Shown one piece after another: positions 6,543-12,858 of a stretch of DNA of 13,190 nucleotides. The stretch's first letter is position 1. Each line of letters starts with the position of its first letter. The position numbers and the translations under genes were made by a program. This stretch comes from Deltaproteobacteria bacterium (GTDB lineage: Bacteria; Bdellovibrionota; UBA1018): positions 1-13,190 of the forward strand of contig JACQAU010000196.1 of assembly GCA_016194835.1 (NCBI GenBank), in the 5' to 3' direction. The notes beneath the pieces are model-generated. The model ran no database searches. It was not told where the DNA came from and saw nothing but the letters and a program-made list of their open reading frames with translations.

Positions 6543-8201
6543 ATGGAAATAAAAAATCAAAAAACAAAATGGGAGAATAAATTAAAAGAGACCGAAAAGA
6601 AATACCTCCCTCGTCCAATTAGATTTACCACACTAAGTGATATGGATGTATTGGACTTAGGAACGCCTCTGGATCTTGAAAGTTTTGATTATCTTAAAGA
6701 CTTAGGTTTTCCCGGCGAGTATCCGTACACCCGCGGTGTGCAGCCTAATATGTATCGTGGAAGACTTTGGACCATGAGGCAGTTTGCAGGGTTTGCAGGT
6801 GCTGCAGAAACCAATAAGAGATTTAAACTTCTTTTGCAAGCGGGGCAAATGGGCTTGTCCACCGCGTTTGATATGCCAACACTGATGGGGTATGACGCTG
6901 ACCACCCAAAATCTAAGGGAGAGGTTGGCAAGTGTGGAGTTTCTATTTCTTCGTTAGAAGATATGGAGAGACTTTTTGATGGAATTCCTCTGGGCGAGGT
7001 AACAACCTCGATGACGATCAATGGCCCAGCAATTGTGATGATGGCCATGTATTTTGCAGTGGCCGAGAAACAAGGGGTGCCCAGAGAAAAGGTAAGAGGC
7101 ACATTGCAAAATGATATTTTAAAAGAATACATAGCACAAAAAGAGTGGCTTTTTCCGATCAAAGAGGGAGTAAAGCTGGTTATTGATACGGTAGAGTTTT
7201 GCACAAAACATTATCCAAACTGGAATACGATTAGCATTAGTGGTTATCATATACGCGAGGCCGGGGCCACGGCTGTACAGGAGTTGGCTTTTACATTAGC
7301 GGATGGGCTTGCATACATAGAGGCTTCTTTAAAGCGTGGTCTAAAGGTAGACGAGTTTGCTCCAAGGCTTTCTTTTTTCTTTGATGTGCACAATGACTTT
7401 TTTGAGGAGATTGCGAAATTTAGAGCAGCGAGAAGAATGTGGTCGCGCTTAATGAAAGACCGTTACGGAGCAGAGAACGAGAAGTCGCTTATGCTAAGAA
7501 CTCACGCACAAACGGCGGGTGTTTCTCTGACAGCGCAACAACCGCATAACAATATTGTTAGAGTTGCACTTCAGGGGTTGGCTGCGGTTTTGGGTGGCAC
7601 TCAGTCACTTCATACAAACAGCATGGATGAGACATTGGCGTTACCGACTGATGAGACGGCAAAAATAGCACTAAGAACCCAGCAAATTATTGCAGAAGAA
7701 AGCGGGGTGGCGCATATTGCAGATCCTCTGGGCGGGTCTTATTTTATCGAGTGGCTTACTAATAAAACGGAAACACAGGCATTAGATTATATTAAGCGCA
7801 TTGATGAGATGGGGGGCATGATTAAGGCAATCGAAAGAGGATTTCCACAATCAGAGATTGCAAATAGTGCGTATCACTATCAGCGGCAGCTAGAGAAAAA
7901 AGAAAAAGTTATTGTAGGAGTTAATAAGTATCAAACCGAAGAACCAAAACAGACTATTAACACGTTGTATATTGATCGGAGTGTAGAGGAGAGACAAACG
8001 CGAGGATTGGCGGAATTAAGAAAAAAACGTTCAAAAAAAGCTCATGAAGAGGCTATGAGGATTGTAAAAGAAGCGGCACAGAACGGACAGAATCTGTGTG
8101 ACCCGGTTTTGCAAGCCGTAAAGGCATATGCGACACTTGGAGAGATTTGTGATGTTTTAAAAAGCGTTTATGGTGAATATAGAGAGACCGGTGTGTTTTA
8201 G
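6543..8201 (+). CDS. icmA: AdoCbl-dependent acyl-CoA mutase large subunit (methylmalonyl-CoA mutase family; isobutyryl-CoA mutase signature)
   Basis: A TIM-barrel subunit of the methylmalonyl-CoA mutase family, carrying out a radical carbon-skeleton rearrangement with adenosylcobalamin bound by a partner subunit. The 552 residues form a complete catalytic chain without the fused B12 domain, comparable to stand-alone large subunits. Family motifs: YTRGVQPNMYRGRLWTMRQ, STAFDMPTLMGYDADHP, TSMTINGPA, NTISISGYHIREAGATA, RLSFFFDVHNDFFEE, LTAQQPHNNIVRVA, GGTQSLHTNSMDE and DPLGGSYF. The substrate-reading residues are Phe81 (TMRQFAGF, codon 6783) and Gln199 (EYIAQKEW, codon 7137). Methylmalonyl-CoA mutase has Tyr89 and Arg207 there (P. 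shermanii numbering), which hold the substrate carboxylate. IcmA of Streptomyces has Phe80 and Gln198. Isobutyryl-CoA <-> n-butyryl-CoA is therefore the better prediction. Family is certain; substrate is inferred from two residues plus operon context. Confidence 0.9.
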   Translation: MEIKNQKTKWENKLKETEKKYLPRPIRFTTLSDMDVLDLGTPLDLESFDYLKDLGFPGEYPYTRGVQPNMYRGRLWTMRQFAGFAGAAETNKRFKLLLQAGQMGLSTAFDMPTLMGYDADHPKSKGEVGKCGVSISSLEDMERLFDGIPLGEVTTSMTINGPAIVMMAMYFAVAEKQGVPREKVRGTLQNDILKEYIAQKEWLFPIKEGVKLVIDTVEFCTKHYPNWNTISISGYHIREAGATAVQELAFTLADGLAYIEASLKRGLKVDEFAPRLSFFFDVHNDFFEEIAKFRAARRMWSRLMKDRYGAENEKSLMLRTHAQTAGVSLTAQQPHNNIVRVALQGLAAVLGGTQSLHTNSMDETLALPTDETAKIALRTQQIIAEESGVAHIADPLGGSYFIEWLTNKTETQALDYIKRIDEMGGMIKAIERGFPQSEIANSAYHYQRQLEKKEKVIVGVNKYQTEEPKQTINTLYIDRSVEERQTRGLAELRKKRSKKAHEEAMRIVKEAAQNGQNLCDPVLQAVKAYATLGEICDVLKSVYGEYRETGVF

Positions 8202-8233
8202 TGTACCAAATGGGATTAACTAAAGAGGACTAA

Positions 8234-8632
8234 ATGGAAAAAATCAGAGTTTTAGTAGCTAAGCCAGGGTTAGATGGACACGACAGAGGGGCCAAAGTTA
8301 TTGCCAGGGCTCTGAGGGATGCTGGGTTCGAAGTTATTTATACCGGTCTTCACCAAACCCCAGAAATGATTATCAATGCCGCCATACAAGAAGATGTTCA
8401 TGTTGTGGGGATGAGCATTTTATCTGGTGCCCATAATGTTTTAGTTCCTGAAATTATAAATGGAGTAAAAAAAGCCGGTCTTAAAGACGCCTTGTTTGTC
8501 GTAGGCGGTATTATTCCAGATGAAGACATTTCAGATTTAAAACAAAAAGGAGTGAATATGGTATTTACTCCCGGAGCCAGTCTCAAAGAAGTTGTGGACT
8601 ATATTCAGACGAACGCCCCAAGACGGGGGTGA
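8234..8632 (+). CDS. Cobalamin-binding small subunit of the acyl-CoA mutase
   Basis: This 132-residue protein is the separate B12-binding (Rossmann-like) subunit that pairs with the large mutase subunit encoded just upstream (32-base gap). It holds all cobalamin-binding signatures: DGHDRG at 14-19, with His16 as the lower axial cobalt ligand, the SxL motif (Ser61-Ile-Leu63) and GG at 90-91, which line the nucleotide-loop pocket. The length matches stand-alone subunits such as IcmB (about 136 residues). AGAGGA six bases before the ATG is a good ribosome binding site. By context it is the IcmB-type partner of the Phe/Gln mutase, but these subunits look alike whichever mutase they serve. No MeaB/ArgK-type G-protein chaperone or cob(I)alamin adenosyltransferase gene is visible nearby. 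Confidence 0.94.
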   Translation: MEKIRVLVAKPGLDGHDRGAKVIARALRDAGFEVIYTGLHQTPEMIINAAIQEDVHVVGMSILSGAHNVLVPEIINGVKKAGLKDALFVVGGIIPDEDISDLKQKGVNMVFTPGASLKEVVDYIQTNAPRRG

Positions 8633-8651
8633 AAGTTAAAGCCTTACACCC
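8627..8651. terminator. Candidate hairpin terminator between convergent genes
   Basis: GGGTGAAAG (8627-8635) and CTTACACCC (8643-8651) form a 9-bp stem with one A-A mismatch around a 7-base loop. The stem covers both stop codons, the small subunit TGA (8630-8632) and the aldehyde dehydrogenase TAA (8644-8646 on the - strand). A T-rich stretch begins about nine bases downstream on the + strand (8659-8665), which is far for a textbook rho-independent site. The position between two converging genes only 11 bases apart supports a terminator role. Confidence 0.4.
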
Positions 8652-9946
8652 TGGGTTCATTTTTTAAAAACTGCAAAAAATTCCACAAAAACTCAGGCAA
8701 AGCCTTCAGTTTGTGCCACCAGTTTTTTCGATAAAGCTCCAGGAACTTTCTAAATGCTTGAAACTGAAAAGGCGTATAAGGAAACCACCACGGGGATTTG
8801 CAAACGAAAAACCAAATGCGTGGTTTATGAATGTGCCTAATGTTTACAAACTCTAACAACCCCAGCTCAGAATGAGTTCTTCCAAATCCACTTTCTTTTA
8901 CTCCTCCCCACGGAGTTTCGGATAATCCAGCAGTATAAGTCACTTCATTAATTGTTACTGTACCAACATGAAGTCTTTTTGCAATTTTTTCTCCCAACGA
9001 GATGTCTTTTGTGATCACACTAGCCAAAAGGCCATAGCGACTTCTATTGGTTTTTTCTACAGCTTCGTCCACGTTTTTAAAAGTAGTTACTGCCACCACT
9101 GGTCCAAAAGTTTCGTCATTATAGATTTGTAAGTCTTCGATGTTTTTTCCAGTAACGATTGTAGGACTAAGAGCCACCCCAAAGCGCAGCACTTGTTGCA
9201 AAATCTAAATCAGCATCTGGCAAAACAATCATTGCGTCTTTGCCGCCAAGTTCTAAATTTACAGGGATTAAATATTGAGAAGCCTGAGACATAATTTTTT
9301 TACCAGTAGCCACACTGCCTGTAAAAAATATCTTCGCAGGTTGCTGTGCAATAACCGCAGCTCCAAGTGCACCATCTCCAATTACGGTTTGTACTAGGTT
9401 TTGTGGAAAACCTGATTCGTCAATCAAAGACTGTATTTTTAGACCAACTAGTGGTGTGATTTCGCTTGGTTTAAAAACCACAGCGTTTCCAGCAATCAGA
9501 GCCATTACTAACTCACCAAATGGGAGTAAAAACGGGTAGTTCCACGGCGAAATAATGGACACAACCCCAAGTGGCCAGAAATTGAGATAACTTTTACGAT
9601 GCTTCATCAAAAATAAATGAATTCTTTTGTTTTTTAAGACTTTTGGCCCCTTTTTTGCGAAAAAACTCAGGAGATCAACACATGGCAATAGCTCGTTAGA
9701 CATGGCCTCAAACTTTGGTTTTCCGTTTTCCTTAGAAATAAGATCTGTAATTTCCTCAACTTGATCCAGTATGGTTTCTCTAAGTTGGATTAAATACTGA
9801 GATCGTTCTCTAAGTGGGGTATTAGACCATTTTTCTTGAGCTAGCCTTGCTTGTAAAAAGATACCAGGCAGGGCGTCTGGCAATGTGGTTTTTAGTTCTT
9901 TTAATACTTCTCCAGTGGCAGGGTTTTTTGATACAAGTGTACTCAT
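8644..9946 (-). pseudogene. Aldehyde dehydrogenase, broken by an internal deletion that removes the catalytic cysteine
   Basis: The intact family oxidises an aldehyde to a carboxylic acid with NAD(P). From the ATG at 9946 the protein begins MSTLVSKNPATGEVL and runs about 257 residues through PWNYPFLLP (Asn136), VFKPSE (Lys159), FFTGSVATGK and LELGGKDAM (general base Glu232) to SAALWG, then stops at 9167. A second frame resumes at ALSPTIVTGKN and continues through ETFGPVV, SRYGLLASV, ETPWGGVKESGFGR to 8644. The seam is at about 9169-9181. Compared with the family about 90 residues are missing, including the NAGQxC segment whose cysteine should lie some 8-9 residues past the seam, so the product would be inactive. 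The final ~60 residues are rich in Trp, Phe and Lys (CKSPWWFPYTPFQFQAFRKF), suggesting membrane association. The substrate cannot be told. A longer frame reaches 10018, but the conserved N terminus supports 9946. Confidence 0.85.
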
Positions 9947-9947
9947 G
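9944..9947. promoter_or_regulatory. CATG shared by two divergent start codons
   Basis: The bases CATG carry the aldehyde dehydrogenase ATG on the - strand (9946-9944) and the nrdJ ATG on the + strand (9945-9947). Both starts are supported by conserved N-terminal sequence (SKNPATGE on one side, LSENAKLVLEKRYL on the other). No intergenic DNA separates the genes, so each ribosome binding site and probably each promoter lies in the other gene. The - strand has AAAGG four bases before its ATG; the + strand shows no clear Shine-Dalgarno sequence. Confidence 0.6.
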
Positions 9948-11546
9948 GAGCCTTTATTATCAGAAAATGCGAAACTTGTCTTAGAAAAGAGATACCTCTC
10001 CCAAGATCCGCTTGGCAATGTTGTTGAAACACCAAAGGAGATGTTTCAACGGGTAGCCAGAGCTGTGGCCAGTATTGAAAAAAAAGAAAAGCAGAAGTGG
10101 GAAAAAAGATTTTTTAAATTTATGACCGCTCTTAAATTTTTACCAAATAGTCCAACACTTATGAATGCAGGCAAACCCCATGGACAACTCTCTGCGTGTT
10201 ATGTTTTACCAATCGAAGATTCTTTAGATGGTATCTTTGAAACTTTAAAGTATGCTGCCAAAATTCATCAATCAGGAGGCGGAACCGGGTTTTCGTTTTC
10301 CCGGCTTCGCTCTTCTGGTAGTCAAGTCAAAACAAGCCGGGGTATTGCTTCTGGGCCCGTGTCTTTTATGAAGATTTACGATGAAACTACAGAAATTATC
10401 AAACAAGGAGGAGTTAGGCGTGGAGCAAACATGGCGGTGCTGCGCATAGATCATCCGGATATTTTTGAATTTATAAATTCAAAACGGGACCAAAAGTCAA
10501 TTTGTAATTTCAATATCTCTGTGGGCGCCACAGAAGATTTTATGTGCGCACTAATGAACGATAAATCTTTTATATTAAAAGAGCCATCTACCAGAAAAGC
10601 AATCAAAGAAGTCAAAGCAACAGAGCTCTTTGATAATATAGTACAAAGCGCATGGGAGTGTGGGGATCCTGGACTAGTATTTTTAGATCGCATAAATTTA
10701 TTCAATCCCACACCCAAATGTGGAGAGATTGAAAGCACCAATCCATGTGGTGAACAGCCACTTTTGCCGTATGAATCTTGCAATCTGGGTTCGTTAAATG
10801 TTAGTGCATATGTTAAAGAAAACGGTTTTGACTGGGACGGATTTTATGATGACATTAAAATAGCAGTTAGATTTTTAGATAACGTAATAGACATTAATTT
10901 TTTCCCTATTACCAAGTCTAAAAAGATAACTCTTAAGAATAGAAAAATAGGTCTTGGGGTTATGGGTTTTGCAGACGCCTTGCTATTACAAAAAATCCCA
11001 TACGATAGCGAATCTGCTGTTTGTTTTGGTGAGAAGTTAATGAGTTTTTTGGATCACGTGGCAAAGCTGGCATCACATGAGTTAGCAAAGCAAAAGGGGC
11101 GTTTTCCGAATTGGAAAGGCTCACTTTGGGATCGCCTGGGTTACCCTTATTTACGAAACGCTACGGTGAGCACAGTGGCACCCACGGGGACTATAAGTAT
11201 GATTGCTGGATGCTCAAGTGGGATTGAGCCTATATTTTCGGATATTTATTATAAAAATGTCTTATCTGGTGAAAAATTACTAGAGGTGCACCAGGTGGGA
11301 GAAGGTTGGAAACCGGCATGGGAAGTTTCTGTAGAGAGCCATATAAAAATGCAAGCAGTGTTTCAAAGATTCTCAGATAGTGCGGTTTCAAAGACGGTTA
11401 ATTTACACGAGAGGGCGACAACAGAGGACGTTAAGAAAGCATATATTTTGGCTTATGAGATGGGCTGCAAGGGAATTACGGTTTATCGAGACAAGAGCCG
11501 TCTTAAGCAGGTTTTAGAAATGCCAGAAGTTTGCAGTAATTGTTAA
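9945..11546 (+). CDS. nrdJ: Class II (adenosylcobalamin-dependent) ribonucleoside-diphosphate reductase, with probable internal deletion
   Basis: Reduces ribonucleotides to deoxyribonucleotides using AdoCbl to make a thiyl radical, independent of oxygen. The 533 residues start with SENAKLVLEKRYL, the usual beginning. Active-site cysteines: Cys85 (SACYVLP) and Cys279 (ESCNLGSLN) as the redox pair, Cys268 in NPCGEQ as the thiyl radical site with Asn266 and Glu270. The 11-residue spacing equals Cys322/Cys333 of the T. maritima enzyme. GGGTGFSFSRLR, GGVRRGANMAVL and STVAPTGTISMIAGCSSG are conserved. After GEKLLEVH (His449) the usual ~40 residues before the AWEVSxExHIKMQ segment are reduced to a few, implying an in-frame loss near 11289-11318. 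The chain ends at CSNC, a terminal CxxC, where many relatives continue into a zinc-binding tail. The GTG at 9885 extends the frame but adds nothing conserved. Confidence 0.9.
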   Translation: MEPLLSENAKLVLEKRYLSQDPLGNVVETPKEMFQRVARAVASIEKKEKQKWEKRFFKFMTALKFLPNSPTLMNAGKPHGQLSACYVLPIEDSLDGIFETLKYAAKIHQSGGGTGFSFSRLRSSGSQVKTSRGIASGPVSFMKIYDETTEIIKQGGVRRGANMAVLRIDHPDIFEFINSKRDQKSICNFNISVGATEDFMCALMNDKSFILKEPSTRKAIKEVKATELFDNIVQSAWECGDPGLVFLDRINLFNPTPKCGEIESTNPCGEQPLLPYESCNLGSLNVSAYVKENGFDWDGFYDDIKIAVRFLDNVIDINFFPITKSKKITLKNRKIGLGVMGFADALLLQKIPYDSESAVCFGEKLMSFLDHVAKLASHELAKQKGRFPNWKGSLWDRLGYPYLRNATVSTVAPTGTISMIAGCSSGIEPIFSDIYYKNVLSGEKLLEVHQVGEGWKPAWEVSVESHIKMQAVFQRFSDSAVSKTVNLHERATTEDVKKAYILAYEMGCKGITVYRDKSRLKQVLEMPEVCSNC

Positions 11547-11579
11547 TTTATAATTTAAACAGATAGTATAACTTTAAAG

Positions 11580-11609
11580 TTTACATTAAGGCCAATTATG
11601 GTATATAGT
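11580..11609 (+). promoter_or_regulatory. Candidate sigma-70-type promoter for the DUF4143 ATPase gene
   Basis: TTTACA (11580-11585, five of six matches to TTGACA) and TATAGT (11604-11609) are separated by 18 bases; TATATA at 11602-11607 is an alternative -10 with a 16-base spacer. The -10 box lies only 7-9 bases from the ATG at 11617, so transcription would begin at or next to the start codon and give an almost leaderless mRNA. In such AT-rich DNA a chance match is possible. Confidence 0.35.
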
Positions 11610-11616
11610 AGGTCTT

Positions 11617-12786
11617 ATGTGGAACAGAGTTCTGAATGTGTCAGAGGATCATTTTTTCTTATTCGGTCCGAGAGGGACTGGAAAATCTTATTGGCTCAAG
11701 GAAAAGTTTCCCCACTCGCTCTACCTCGATCTTCTTGATGGAGCACTATACCGAACACTTTTGGCTACTCCGGAGCGCATAGACGACATGATTCCCCCAA
11801 ATTACTCTGGTGTAGTTGTACTTGACGAAATACAAAGGGTGCCCCTTTTATTAAACGAAATTCATCGTCTCATCGAGGGGCGAGCGAAAACACAGGGGCT
11901 CCTGTTTGCCATGACCGGATCAAGTGCGCGAAAACTGAGGCGTAAGGGTGTTAATCTACTGGCCGGACGTGCATTGACATGTCGAATGCATCCAATGACC
12001 GCCTTGGAGTTGGGCAAGGATTTTAACTTGACTCGTACATTGAGATATGGTTGTCTCCCGCGTGTTTTGTTGAGCAAAAACCCGAAAGATTTTCTTGAAA
12101 GTTACGTAACAACATATTTGCGAGAGGAAGTGCAACAAGAGGGTTTAGTCAGAAACTTAGAAGGATTTTCACGTTTTCTGGAAGCTGCTAGCTTTTCACA
12201 GGGCTCGCCTCTGAATATTTCTTCAATTTCATCCGATTGTGCTGTGGGACGAAAAGCAGTTGAAGATTATTTTCAAATTTTAGAGGATCTACTTTTAGCC
12301 ACACGTCTACAAGTGTTTACCAGAAGGGCAAAGCGTAAACTTATCTCCGCTCCGAAATTCTATTATTTTGATCTTGGTGTTTACCGAACGATCAGGCCAA
12401 AGGGTCTGCTGGATTCGGATTTTGAAGTTGACGGGCCCTCGCTTGAAACGCTTGTTTATCAAGAGCTGAAAGCGCTCAATGATTATCTTCATTCGGGTTA
12501 TGCAATCTCCTACTGGAGAACCACCGAAGATCATGAGGTTGATTTTATTTTATACGGAGAGCATGGCTTGCACGCAATCGAAGTGACAAAGACTTCGCGG
12601 ATAAGACGTGCTGATATGGAGTCGCTCCAGTTGTTTTGCGAAGACTATCCACAGGCTAAAGCATATTTTGTTTATGGTGGAACCAGAAAAGAACGCTTTG
12701 GGCCTATTGAGGCATGGCCAGTCGAACTTTTTCTTCGTGCCTTACCAAAACTTATGGCCCCATCTGTAGAAAGATCACTAAAATAA
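11617..12786 (+). CDS. AAA_14-type ATPase with C-terminal DUF4143 domain
   Basis: A 389-residue protein of the widespread but poorly understood family of P-loop ATPases joined to a PD-(D/E)xK-like DUF4143 domain. Walker A is FGPRGTGKS near residue 17; Walker B is VVVLDEIQRVP near residue 66; TGSSARKLRRKGVNLLAGRA is the sensor-like segment and ELG/TYLREEV follow. The C-terminal part has KFYYFDLGVYR, a Glu in LETLVYQEL, then YWRTTEDHEVDFILYG and AIEVTKTSR. The usual nuclease-fold motif is ExK (AIEVK); here that Lys is Thr, with a Lys one position later. The length is full. Codon choice is visibly less AT-biased than in the neighbours, and the gene is flanked by unrelated genes, so horizontal acquisition is plausible. 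The molecular function of the family is not established; no partner toxin or transposase is visible. Confidence 0.88.
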   Translation: MWNRVLNVSEDHFFLFGPRGTGKSYWLKEKFPHSLYLDLLDGALYRTLLATPERIDDMIPPNYSGVVVLDEIQRVPLLLNEIHRLIEGRAKTQGLLFAMTGSSARKLRRKGVNLLAGRALTCRMHPMTALELGKDFNLTRTLRYGCLPRVLLSKNPKDFLESYVTTYLREEVQQEGLVRNLEGFSRFLEAASFSQGSPLNISSISSDCAVGRKAVEDYFQILEDLLLATRLQVFTRRAKRKLISAPKFYYFDLGVYRTIRPKGLLDSDFEVDGPSLETLVYQELKALNDYLHSGYAISYWRTTEDHEVDFILYGEHGLHAIEVTKTSRIRRADMESLQLFCEDYPQAKAYFVYGGTRKERFGPIEAWPVELFLRALPKLMAPSVERSLK

Positions 12787-12858
12787 GAGAACTCTATCAA
12801 TAATCTTACATAGGTTGCGCTGCCGACGGTTTCTCCGAATTGCTTTTTTTTGATTTAG

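Noticed and set aside
6689..7204. 171-residue antisense frame inside the mutase gene
   Set aside because: It is a shadow of a highly conserved gene on the opposite strand, has no recognisable domain, and similar shadows occur in most genes here.
6543..8201. Plain methylmalonyl-CoA mutase annotation
   Set aside because: The family is right but the substrate-determining Tyr and Arg are replaced by Phe and Gln.
9885..9944. N-terminal extension of nrdJ from GTG 9885
   Set aside because: The extra 20 residues are the antisense of the conserved aldehyde dehydrogenase N terminus and match nothing in the reductase family; the conserved NrdJ start follows the ATG at 9945.
9850..9944. Cobalamin riboswitch or clear promoter before nrdJ
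   Set aside because: The region is coding sequence of the opposite gene; no B12-box-like element and no convincing -35/-10 pair was seen.
9947..10018. Longer aldehyde dehydrogenase start at 10018
   Set aside because: The additional 24 residues lie antisense to the conserved nrdJ start and precede the usual family N terminus, so the ATG at 9946 is preferred.
3790..11330. Programmed frameshift, intron or translational bypass explaining the broken genes
   Set aside because: Those mechanisms skip or add sequence present in the DNA; here conserved codons are absent from the DNA, so nothing at the RNA level could restore the proteins.
12787..12858. Terminator between the ATPase gene and the phosphoesterase gene, with the T run at 12844-12851
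   Set aside because: Eight T residues are present but the only nearby hairpin is a 3-bp CGG/CCG stem, too weak to support a rho-independent terminator call.
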